This document shows, piece by piece, positions 7,732 to 15,407 of a stretch of 64,000 bases of DNA. The position numbers and the translations under genes were made by a program. Every line of letters begins with the position of its first letter. The first letter of the stretch is position 1. Below the pieces are notes generated by a model. That model was given only the letters and a program-made list of their open reading frames with translations. It did no database searches and was not told the origin of the DNA. Source of the DNA: CAVPWP01 sp050789285 (GTDB lineage: Bacteria > Pseudomonadota > Alphaproteobacteria > Rhodobacterales > Rhodobacteraceae); assembly GCF_050789285.1 (NCBI RefSeq), contig NZ_JBOUVX010000003.1, forward strand, positions 310,001 to 374,000. Reading direction: 5' to 3'.

Positions 7732-8691
7732 ATGGCACGACCCGTCGTCTGGATCCCGCGCCGGCTGTCGGAGGCGACCCTCGCGCGCGCGCGGCGCGAC
7801 TACGAGGTGATCCTGAACGAGGCCGACACCCCCGGAACCGCCGACCAGATCGTCGAGATGAGCGCGCGCGTCGACGCGATGATCCCCTGCCATTCGGAAC
7901 GCTTCGACGCGGCCGTGGTGGCGCGCCTCGACCCCCGTCTGAAGATCGTCGCGAACCATTCCGTCGGCACCGACCATTGCGACCTGCCCGCGCTGAAGGC
8001 GCGCGGCATCGCGGTCACGAACACGCCCGGCGTGCTGGCCGACGCCACCGCCGAACTTGCGATGATGCTGATGCTCGGGGCCGCGCGCCACGCGGTGACG
8101 GGCGACCGGCTGGTGCGCACCGGCCGCTGGGATTTCTGGTCGCCCGCCTTCCTTGTCGGCAAGCAGGTGACGGGGGCGCGACTTGCCATCGTCGGCATGG
8201 GCGGCGTCGGACGGGCCCTGGCGCGCAAGGCGCGCGGCTTCGACATGGAAATCCACTATCACAACCGCCGCCGCCTGCCGCCCGAACAGGAACAGGGCGC
8301 GATCCATCACGACAGCCTCGACACGCTTCTGCCGGTCGCCGATTTCCTGTCTCTGAACTGCCCGGCCACGCCCGAGACGACCGGGCTGATGACCACCGAG
8401 CGCTTCCGCCAGATGCCGCCGGGCAGCATCCTTGTGAACGTCGCGCGCGGCACCCTCGTGGACGAGGCCGCCCTACTGATGGCGATCGAAAGCGGGCATC
8501 TGGCCGCCGCCGGTCTTGACTGCTTCCGCGAGGAACCGGGCGGCAACCCGGCCTTCGCCGCGCATGAGTCCATCGTGATGATGCCGCACGTGGGCAGCGC
8601 CACCGTGCGGACGCGCGACGCCATGGGCTTTCTCGCGCTCGACAACATCGACGCCTTCTTCCGGGGCGAGACGCCGCCGAACCTTCTCTGA
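7732..8691 (+). CDS. D-isomer-specific 2-hydroxyacid dehydrogenase
   Basis: A 319-residue NAD(P)-dependent oxidoreductase of the glyoxylate/hydroxypyruvate reductase type. The Rossmann motif GMGGVGRA is at about residues 160-167. The catalytic Arg lies in NVARGTLVDE, the Glu in CFREEPG and the His in MMPHVGSAT. It interconverts 2-oxo acids and D-2-hydroxy acids. As the last gene after the TRAP transporter, amidase and small membrane protein, it probably processes the imported organic acid (inference). The exact substrate cannot be assigned. Confidence 0.9.
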   Translation: MARPVVWIPRRLSEATLARARRDYEVILNEADTPGTADQIVEMSARVDAMIPCHSERFDAAVVARLDPRLKIVANHSVGTDHCDLPALKARGIAVTNTPGVLADATAELAMMLMLGAARHAVTGDRLVRTGRWDFWSPAFLVGKQVTGARLAIVGMGGVGRALARKARGFDMEIHYHNRRRLPPEQEQGAIHHDSLDTLLPVADFLSLNCPATPETTGLMTTERFRQMPPGSILVNVARGTLVDEAALLMAIESGHLAAAGLDCFREEPGGNPAFAAHESIVMMPHVGSATVRTRDAMGFLALDNIDAFFRGETPPNLL

Positions 8692-8760
8692 CGTCCGGCC
8701 CGACGGGCTTTCCGGCCCGGCATCGCGCCGTTATGGTCCGCGCCAAAGCGCAGGGGCGGC

Positions 8761-9747
8761 ATGGGCGGGCAGTTCAACATCCTGATCGTGGGCCAGCAGG
8801 GCCGGCTGATGTACGAGGCGGTGCTGTTCGCGGCGTCGCTTCGGGCCGCAAGCCCCGGATTCGCCGGCCGCCTGTTCGTGGCCGAGCCGCAGCCCGGGCC
8901 GCTCTGGTCGCGCGATCCGCGCATGGGCGACGCGGGCGCGCGGGGCCTGCTTGAAGGCTTCGGCGCCGAGATCGTGCCCTTTGAAAGCCGTCACTTCGGC
9001 GACAGCTATCCCTATGGCAACAAGGTCGAGGCCCTCTTCGCCCTGCCCCAGACCGAACCCTTCGTCTTCTTCGATACCGATACGCTGGTCACCGGCCCCC
9101 TCGACGCCATCGCCTTCGACTTCGACCGGCCCTCGGCCTCGATGCGGCGCGAAGGCACCTGGCCGGTGATCGAGCTTTACGGACCGGGCCATACCGCGAT
9201 CTGGCGGGCGCTTCACCAGCGTTTCGGGCTCGACTTCGAAAGCTCTCTCGACCTCTCGCAGCCCGACGGCCACTGGGAGCGGTATCTCTACTTCAACGCC
9301 GGCTGGTTCTTCCACCACGCCCCGCACGCCTTCGCCGCCCGGATGATCGAGATCATGCTGTCGATCCGGGACGACCCGCCGCCCGAACTTCTTGGCCAGT
9401 CGCTTGACCCCTGGCTTGACCAGGTCGCGCTGCCGCTGGTGATCCACGGCTTCGGCGGCGGACGGCCCGGGCCCGAGCTTGACGCGCTCGACGGCGGGGC
9501 AAGTTGCCACTATCGCGCGCTGCCGCTGCTGTATGCGCGCGAAAGCGACCGCGTGGTCGAGGTGCTTGAACAGGTCGCCGCGCCGAACGCGGTCAAGAAG
9601 GTGCTCAAGCAGTACGAACCGATCCGGCGCATGGTCTATCAGGGCAAGGGCAGACAGGCGCGCGCGTTGTTCGACCGGGCGGCGCTGCCCCGCAAGGAGG
9701 CGCAGATCCGCAACCGGCTTCGGCGCGAGGGGCTTTGGCTGCGATAG
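8761..9747 (+). CDS. Glycosyltransferase-like protein (GT-A type, DxD motif)
   Basis: A 328-residue protein without a signal peptide. It begins with a Rossmann-like strand (FNILIVGQQGRLMYEAVLFAASLR) and has a DxD-type motif in FVFFDTDTLVTGPLD near residues 102-116, as in nucleotide-sugar-dependent GT-A enzymes such as GT8 relatives. A conserved-looking WERYLYFNAGWFF segment and a C-terminal basic tail follow. I recognise the fold only; donor and acceptor are unknown. It stands alone between the dehydrogenase and the PAS protein. Confidence 0.65.
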   Translation: MGGQFNILIVGQQGRLMYEAVLFAASLRAASPGFAGRLFVAEPQPGPLWSRDPRMGDAGARGLLEGFGAEIVPFESRHFGDSYPYGNKVEALFALPQTEPFVFFDTDTLVTGPLDAIAFDFDRPSASMRREGTWPVIELYGPGHTAIWRALHQRFGLDFESSLDLSQPDGHWERYLYFNAGWFFHHAPHAFAARMIEIMLSIRDDPPPELLGQSLDPWLDQVALPLVIHGFGGGRPGPELDALDGGASCHYRALPLLYARESDRVVEVLEQVAAPNAVKKVLKQYEPIRRMVYQGKGRQARALFDRAALPRKEAQIRNRLRREGLWLR

Positions 9748-9772
9748 CGCGACCGGACCGCCGCATCAGGCG

Positions 9773-9801
9773 TTCCTGACGCTTGCATCATGTGATATGC
9801 T
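9773..9801 (+). promoter_or_regulatory. Candidate promoter of the PAS-protein gene
   Basis: TTCCTG and TATGCT are separated by 17 bases and end about 30 bases before the chosen start. The local AT content is higher than in the surroundings. Assignment is by eye. Confidence 0.3.
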
Positions 9802-9832
9802 TTTCGCGTGGTTCTGTAAAAGCGAGGGGCAA

Positions 9833-10732
9833 ATGGCTGACGGGGCGTCGAAAACGGCGTTCGATGCGAAGATGCTTGGCATGTCCGGACGCACCGAACC
9901 CGAACTCGCCTTGCGCCGCATCTTCAACGCCGCGGGCGTTCGGCCGCCCCTGGTGCTGTGGTCGCCGGCCGATGGCGAACTGACCGAGCCGCTGATCCGC
10001 GCCTTCGTGCGCCGCATCCGGGCGGTGGCCGACGATCTGGGCCGGGTCCGGGCATCCGACCTGCGGTCCGAAACCCTGGGCGAGTTGTCACGCTGGACAC
10101 TTCTCTTGTCCGAAGACGGCCCCGACGGCCCCTTCCGCTATCGCTTCGTGGGCGAGAACCTTCTGCCCTATGGCTCGCGCGGCGATCAGACCGGAACGAC
10201 GCCCGAGGACCATGGCGGCTACATCGGCGCCTTCTTCGGCGCGCTTTATCGCGCCACCGCCGAACGCGGTGAATGGGTCTTTTCCGAACACGAGCCCCCG
10301 CGCGAACTGTTCGTCCGCACCTGGCAGCGGCTGGTCGTGCCGCTTTACGACGACGGCCTGACCCGCGTCACCGGGTTTCTGGTGATGGCCATCCCCGAGA
10401 ATACCTTCCGTGCCGGGCTTGACCTGATCCTCGACCCGGTCTTCGTGCTCGACGATGCGCAGGTCGTCCGCTACTGCAACCGCGCCGCGCGCCATACCTT
10501 CGCCCAGACGTCCGGCAGCTGCGCCTGCGGGATCACCCTGCACGGTGCCACCGGCATCGCGCTTGACCTGCGGATGACCCCCACCGAGGTGCTTGCGCGC
10601 GGCGAGACCCTGGAGCTTGTCGAGCTTCTGCCGAAGGCCGGCCTGATCGAGCGTGTCGCGATAACGGTCAGCGCGACCCAGCACCGCGGCCACGCCTTCT
10701 ATGTCGTGGTCATGCGGATGACGGGCCGCTAG
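9833..10732 (+). CDS. PAS-domain protein (PAS_5-like plus second PAS-like module)
   Basis: A 299-residue protein. Residues about 35-180 follow the PAS_5 pattern common in alphaproteobacteria: SPADGELTEPLIRAFVRRI, then PFRYRFVGENLLPYGSRGD, then RTWQRLVVPLYDDG. A second PAS-like stretch begins near residue 200 (LDLILDPVFVLDDAQVVRYCNRAA) and contains a CAC cysteine pair. No kinase, cyclase or HTH output domain is visible, so it may be a single-input sensor or adaptor (inference). The start is set by GAGGGGC five bases upstream; an in-frame ATG at 9797 would add 12 residues. Confidence 0.68.
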   Translation: MADGASKTAFDAKMLGMSGRTEPELALRRIFNAAGVRPPLVLWSPADGELTEPLIRAFVRRIRAVADDLGRVRASDLRSETLGELSRWTLLLSEDGPDGPFRYRFVGENLLPYGSRGDQTGTTPEDHGGYIGAFFGALYRATAERGEWVFSEHEPPRELFVRTWQRLVVPLYDDGLTRVTGFLVMAIPENTFRAGLDLILDPVFVLDDAQVVRYCNRAARHTFAQTSGSCACGITLHGATGIALDLRMTPTEVLARGETLELVELLPKAGLIERVAITVSATQHRGHAFYVVVMRMTGR

Positions 10733-10770
10733 GGCGGCCGGTGCCGCGCGGGTCGGCAGCCGGCGCCGTG

Positions 10771-10799
10771 TTGTGACCGCCCCGGACTTCGACTAGCGT
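10771..10799 (+). promoter_or_regulatory. Candidate sigma-70-type promoter of metY
   Basis: TTGTGA and TAGCGT are separated by exactly 17 bases, 36 bases upstream of the metY start. I looked for SAM-riboswitch features in this 103-base gap and saw none. Confidence 0.4.
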
Positions 10800-10835
10800 C
10801 CCGGCGCAAGGACGCATGTCAGGGAGAAACGCACC

Positions 10836-12125
10836 ATGTCCGACAGACCCCAGGGGTTCGACACCCTTCAGATCCACGGCGGCGCAAGCCCCGATTCCGC
10901 CACCGGCGCGCGCCAGGTGCCGATCTACCAGAGCACGGCCTTCGTCTTTCGTGACGCCAACCATGCGGCCGCCCTCTTCAACCTGCAGGAAGTGGGCTAC
11001 ATCTATTCGCGCCTGACGAACCCCACCGTCTCGGCGCTGGCCGACCGGATCAACGCGCTGGAAGGCGGCGCCGGCACGGTCTGCTGTTCGTCGGGGCATG
11101 CCGCGCAGATCATGGCGCTGTTCCCGCTGATGGGCCCGGGGCGGAACATCATCGCGTCGACACGCCTTTACGGCGGAACGGTGACCCAGTTCAGCCAGAC
11201 CATCAAGCGCTTCGGCTGGTCGGCGAAATTCGTCGACTTCGACGATCTGGCGGCCCTCGAGGCGGCGGTCGACGACGACACCCGCGCGATCTTCTGTGAA
11301 TCGATCGCCAACCCGGGCGGCTACATCACCGATCTCGACGCCGTCGCCGGCGTGGCGAACAAGGTGGGCCTGCCGCTGATCGTCGACAACACCTCGGCCA
11401 CGGCCTGGCTTTGCCGCCCGATCGAGCATGGCGCGACCCTGGTCGTCAACTCGACCACGAAATACCTCACCGGCAACGGCACGGTCACCGGCGGGGCGAT
11501 CACCGATTCGGGCAAGTTCGACTGGTCGGCCAGCGGCAAGTTCCCGTCGCTCAGCGAACCCGAACCCGCCTATCACGGCCTTGCCTTCCACCCCGCACTC
11601 GGCGCGATGGCCTTCACCTTCCACTCGATCGCCGTGGGTCTGCGCGATCTCGGCATGACGATGAACCCGCAGGGCGCGCACTATACCCTGATGGGGATCG
11701 AGACGCTGAGCCTTCGGATGGAAAAGCACGTGGCGAACGCCGTGAAGGTGGCCAAGTGGCTCGAGGCCGATCCGCGGGTCGACCATGTCACCTACGCGGG
11801 CCTCGAAAGCTCTCCCTACCACGACCGGATGGCGCGGATCTGCCCGAAGGGCGCAGGCGCGCTGTTCACCTTCGCGGTGAAGGGTGGCTATGAGGCCTGC
11901 GTCAAGCTGATCGACAACGTCAAGCTGTTCAGCCACGTGGCCAACCTGGGCGATGCGCGTTCGCTCATCATCCACTCGGCCTCGACCACGCACCGCCAGT
12001 TGTCGGAGGCGCAGCAGATCGCCGCCGGCGCGGCCCCGAACGTGGTCCGTCTGTCGATCGGGATCGAGGATGCCGACGACATCATCGCCGACCTCGATCA
12101 GGCGCTGACAGCCGCCACCGCCTGA
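10836..12125 (+). CDS. metY: O-acetylhomoserine sulfhydrylase / aminocarboxypropyltransferase
   Basis: A 429-residue PLP enzyme of the Cys/Met metabolism family. It makes homocysteine (or methionine) from O-acetylhomoserine and sulfide (or methanethiol) in the cytoplasm. The Schiff-base Lys lies in VNSTTKYLTGNG near residue 209. The phosphate-binding CCSSGHAAQ segment and the YSRLTNPT motif are present. A length near 430 with the TFHSIAVGLRDLG insertion fits MetY rather than the shorter MetB/MetC/MetZ. A GGGAG box precedes the ATG. It ends 19 bases from the convergent SIMPL gene. Confidence 0.93.
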   Translation: MSDRPQGFDTLQIHGGASPDSATGARQVPIYQSTAFVFRDANHAAALFNLQEVGYIYSRLTNPTVSALADRINALEGGAGTVCCSSGHAAQIMALFPLMGPGRNIIASTRLYGGTVTQFSQTIKRFGWSAKFVDFDDLAALEAAVDDDTRAIFCESIANPGGYITDLDAVAGVANKVGLPLIVDNTSATAWLCRPIEHGATLVVNSTTKYLTGNGTVTGGAITDSGKFDWSASGKFPSLSEPEPAYHGLAFHPALGAMAFTFHSIAVGLRDLGMTMNPQGAHYTLMGIETLSLRMEKHVANAVKVAKWLEADPRVDHVTYAGLESSPYHDRMARICPKGAGALFTFAVKGGYEACVKLIDNVKLFSHVANLGDARSLIIHSASTTHRQLSEAQQIAAGAAPNVVRLSIGIEDADDIIADLDQALTAATA

Positions 12126-12144
12126 CGCGCCCATCCCTCAGCCG

Positions 12145-12840
12145 TCAATCGGCGATGGAATAGACCACACGGACCCGGGCGCTGACCGTCAGTTCGCCCG
12201 GGGCCACCGGCGGGGCGGCGTCCGACATCGCCGCCTCGGCCGCCATCATCCGCGGCATCGGCTGCGAGAAGCCTTCTTCCGCGATCTCGCGCACCGGACC
12301 AAGCGTGACGCCCGCCGCCTCGGCGTAAAGCGCGGCGCGGGCGCGGGCGTCCTCGACCGCGGCGCGGCGGGCGTCGTCCTCGGCCGCGCGCGGTTCGGAC
12401 AGGGCGAAGGACACCCCGCCCAGAGTGTTCGCGCCCGACGACACCACCGCGTCGAGAACGCCGCCCAGCACCTCGAGATCGCGCACCCGCACCGTCAACT
12501 GGTTCGATGCGACATAGCCCTCGATCCGGGGGGCGCCGTTGCCGTTTTCCGGCCAGACCATGCGCGGCGACAGGCTGATGCCGCTGGTCTGAATGTCGCG
12601 GGCGTCGATCCCGGCCCCGGTCAGCACCTCCAGCGACGCGGCCACCGCAGCCGATGTCGCGGCAAGCGCTTCGGCCGCCGTCGCGGCTTCGGCCTGCGCG
12701 CCAAGGGTAACGTAGGCCATGTCCGGCACGGCTGAAACCTCGCCCAGGCCGCTGACGACGATGGTGCGCGGGACCTCCTGCGCCAACGCGGGCAGCGCGA
12801 GAAGGACGAGGGCAAGAACGGGGGCGAAAGGCAGGCGCAT
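12145..12840 (-). CDS. SIMPL (DUF541) domain periplasmic protein
   Basis: A 231-residue exported protein. A signal peptide (MRLPFAPVLALVLLALPALAQ) is followed by TIVVSGLGEVSAVPDMAYVTLG, the typical SIMPL opening, and by the family's pattern of paired helices and a late SFALSEP segment. YggE-type relatives have been linked to oxidative stress, but the biochemical role is unknown. The start at MRLPF is chosen because a GGAG box lies seven bases upstream and the signal peptide begins there. It is divergent from the PilM/PilP-like gene across a 131-base gap. Confidence 0.85.
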   Translation of the reverse strand: MRLPFAPVLALVLLALPALAQEVPRTIVVSGLGEVSAVPDMAYVTLGAQAEAATAAEALAATSAAVAASLEVLTGAGIDARDIQTSGISLSPRMVWPENGNGAPRIEGYVASNQLTVRVRDLEVLGGVLDAVVSSGANTLGGVSFALSEPRAAEDDARRAAVEDARARAALYAEAAGVTLGPVREIAEEGFSQPMPRMMAAEAAMSDAAPPVAPGELTVSARVRVVYSIAD

Positions 12841-12971
12841 GGGTGGCTCCGGTTGGGGGTCGGCGCCAGACTGCGGCGAAGTCCGCGACGGCGCAAGGTC
12901 GGGCACGGCATCGGCGGTTTCCCGCGCGTGCCTTGATGACGAGGCACGACCTGCATGCTAGATTTTGTGTC

Positions 12972-15188
12972 ATGGCTGTCCCCCATCTGCTCGACCTTGG
13001 ACCCGATCACATCCGCCTCTTGGGGCGGATCGGAGATGAGTTTGAAATCCTTGGGGAAATATCGACCGATGCCGACGATCTGACCCCCCGCCTCAAGGCC
13101 CTCGTCGCCAGCATCGGAGCGCGTCCCCTGCCCGTGGTGCTGGTGCTGCCCGAATCGCAGATCCTCTACACCCGCGTCGACGCGCCCGGCCCCGATGACG
13201 CCGCGCGCGAGGCAGCGGTGCTGGCCGGGCTGGATGGCCGGACCCCCTATGCCCTGGACGAGATCACCTTCGACTGGGCGCCCGATGGGTCCGATGCGGA
13301 GGGGCAGATGGCGCTGGTCGCCGCGATCGCGCTTGAAACCCTGGACGAGGCCGAAGCCTTCGCCGCGGCCCACGGCCTTGACGTCCGGGGCTTCGCCGCC
13401 CTGCCTGAGCCCGAGCTTTTCCCGCGCGAGGTGGTCTTTCGCCACCCAGGCAGAGCCGCCGAAGCAAGCGACGCCGGGGCCGAGGGGAATGACACCCCGG
13501 TCGAGGACACCCCGGCACCGACCCTCGCCGATCCGCCGTCCGCTTCGGCCCCCTCGTTCGCGACGATGCGCGCCGAAAAGACCGAAGCCGGGTCCGATGC
13601 GCAGGCGCTTGCCGCGCGTCTGGCCGCGACGGCTGCGCGCTTCCGTCCGTCCGAACAGCCCGCCACCGTCGCCGCCGGCGTGACCGCGCGCGACCTACCC
13701 GCCGATGCCGCACCGGCCGGCGACACGGATGCCGTCGCTGGCCCGGTCGTGACCAGTGGGCCCGGCTTCACCGCCGACGCCCTGCCCGACCGGGGGGCCG
13801 GCGCGACGGCCGCCCGCCCGCCAGCAGCAGCAGCGCCTTCCCCCGGCGCGACGGCACCAACCCCATCCGCGCCCCAGGCCGATGGTCATCGCTTCGGCGC
13901 GACAGCCACGACCGGGCGTCGCAGGCTAGTACTGGCGGCGGTCGTGGCGCTTCTGCTGATCGCCGGCGGATGGACGCTGCTGGCGACCTTTGCCCCGCCT
14001 GCGCCGACCGACGCAGCCCTGCCTCTGGCGGACGGGCAAGAGATCCCCGAAAACGCAACCGCCGGGATCGACGACGCGGATGCGCCCGACCGCGCGGCCC
14101 TGGACCTGAACGCCCAGGCCTTCGCCCCCACGCCCGAAGAGCTGGCCGAGGGCGAGGATGGCGCGGTGCCCGAGGCCCCTGTCGTCGCAGCGGCGCCGCC
14201 GCGTGCGCTTGTGGACACGCCGCCGGTCGCGGGGCGCCTGCTGGAGTTGCTCGACGGCGTCTGGATGACCCCGCCCGCGGCGCCCCAGGCGCCCGGCCTT
14301 CTGTCCGATCTTGATGTCGAGTTCGCGGCGATCGACCCGGTCTCGACCGCGACCGACGCCTTCGCGATGCCGCTGCCCGGCGCTGTCGACCGTCTTCCGT
14401 CCCTGGCAGGGCGGCCGGGCGCGGATGCGCCCACCACCCCCCCGGCGATCCCGCCCGGCGCCGTGGCGCTTGATCTGGTAGAGGGGACCGTCGGGGATGG
14501 GGACGCCCTGGTTCCGACCGAGCTTGCCGCCGCGCTTTCGGCCGCGGACCGTCCGCGCGCGCGTCCCGACGGGCTTGTCGAAGAGGCCGAGCGCGCCCGG
14601 TTCAACGGCCTCACGCGCGCGGATCTGGCCGAGCTTCGCCCCGCCGACCGTCCGCCCTCGCCCCAGGCCGATCCGTCGGTCAATCCCGAGGCGACCGCCC
14701 TTGCGGTGCAGCGGTCGCCGCTTCCGCGCGCGCGTCCCGAGGATTTCGAGTCGATCATCGCCGCAGCGCGTCCGGTTCTCAGCCCCGAGCAGCCCGAAGC
14801 CGCCGCCGCCGCCTCGACCGCGGCTTTGGCCCCGGCTGCGCCCGCGCCGGGCGCGGCCCCCGCCGCTGCCCCCGACGTGACCGCCGAAGAGGCCGAGGAT
14901 TCCGAACCCGAGGTCGTCGCTTCGGCCCAGCCGTCGCTGCCGACCCGGGCCGAGGTCGCGCGCGAGGCGACGCTCGAGAACGCGATGCGGCTCAACCAGG
15001 TCAACCTCATCGGCGTCTATGGGACGCCGTCGGACCGCCGCGCGCTGGTGCGGCTGCCCTCGGGGCGTTTCGTGCGCGTGAAGGTCGGCGACCGGGTGGA
15101 TGGCGGGCGAGTGGCCGCGATCGGCGACACCTCGCTGCGCTATGTGAAAAGCGGGCGCGAGCATACGCTGGTCCTGCCCTCGGGCTAA
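12972..15188 (+). CDS. PilM/GspL-like cytoplasmic domain + TM + PilP/GspC-like periplasmic domain in one chain
   Basis: A 738-residue protein that automated pipelines may misname because of its Ala/Pro-rich middle. Residues about 1-160 resemble the N-terminal region of PilM/GspL: LPVVLVLPESQILYTRV, then RTPYALDEITFDW, then MALVAAIALETLDEA and GLDVRGFAALPE. A low-complexity linker leads to one transmembrane helix at about 317-338 (RRRLVLAAVVALLLIAGG). A long Pro/Ala-rich periplasmic linker with two PRARP motifs (near 528 and 585) follows. The last 70 residues fit the PilP/GspC homology-region pattern: VNLIGVYGTPSDRRALVRL, FVRVKVGDRV and GRVAAIGDTSLRYV. It would span from cytoplasm to periplasm. 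No other pilus or type II secretion gene is in the window. The domain calls are by eye. Confidence 0.68.
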   Translation: MAVPHLLDLGPDHIRLLGRIGDEFEILGEISTDADDLTPRLKALVASIGARPLPVVLVLPESQILYTRVDAPGPDDAAREAAVLAGLDGRTPYALDEITFDWAPDGSDAEGQMALVAAIALETLDEAEAFAAAHGLDVRGFAALPEPELFPREVVFRHPGRAAEASDAGAEGNDTPVEDTPAPTLADPPSASAPSFATMRAEKTEAGSDAQALAARLAATAARFRPSEQPATVAAGVTARDLPADAAPAGDTDAVAGPVVTSGPGFTADALPDRGAGATAARPPAAAAPSPGATAPTPSAPQADGHRFGATATTGRRRLVLAAVVALLLIAGGWTLLATFAPPAPTDAALPLADGQEIPENATAGIDDADAPDRAALDLNAQAFAPTPEELAEGEDGAVPEAPVVAAAPPRALVDTPPVAGRLLELLDGVWMTPPAAPQAPGLLSDLDVEFAAIDPVSTATDAFAMPLPGAVDRLPSLAGRPGADAPTTPPAIPPGAVALDLVEGTVGDGDALVPTELAAALSAADRPRARPDGLVEEAERARFNGLTRADLAELRPADRPPSPQADPSVNPEATALAVQRSPLPRARPEDFESIIAAARPVLSPEQPEAAAAASTAALAPAAPAPGAAPAAAPDVTAEEAEDSEPEVVASAQPSLPTRAEVAREATLENAMRLNQVNLIGVYGTPSDRRALVRLPSGRFVRVKVGDRVDGGRVAAIGDTSLRYVKSGREHTLVLPSG

Positions 15189-15407
15189 GGCCGCGCTGCC
15201 GAATTCCGCGCGCTGGCCGTGGCGGATGCGTGGACTTTCCCGCCGACACCCGGCTATCCTTCGCCCACGGCGGGCACGGGGCCTTACCGCGACGCACCGA
15301 CCGGGGCACGGCGCCGCCCGATTTGCGGCGGACAGGCCCTGCGCCGGCCGTTGGCGTCTCGGACCGCGCCAGGCCGGACACACCGCCACCCATCTGACCG
15401 GGGACCG

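Noticed and set aside
8692..8760. Terminator hairpin after the 2-hydroxyacid dehydrogenase
   Set aside because: CCCG/CGGG and GGCC pairs are present but the loops are too small or the stems too short to be convincing.
10733..10835. SAM-responsive riboswitch in front of metY
   Set aside because: metY genes of alphaproteobacteria often have SAM-II-type elements, but the 103-base gap shows no match to the expected pseudoknot or purine-rich features.
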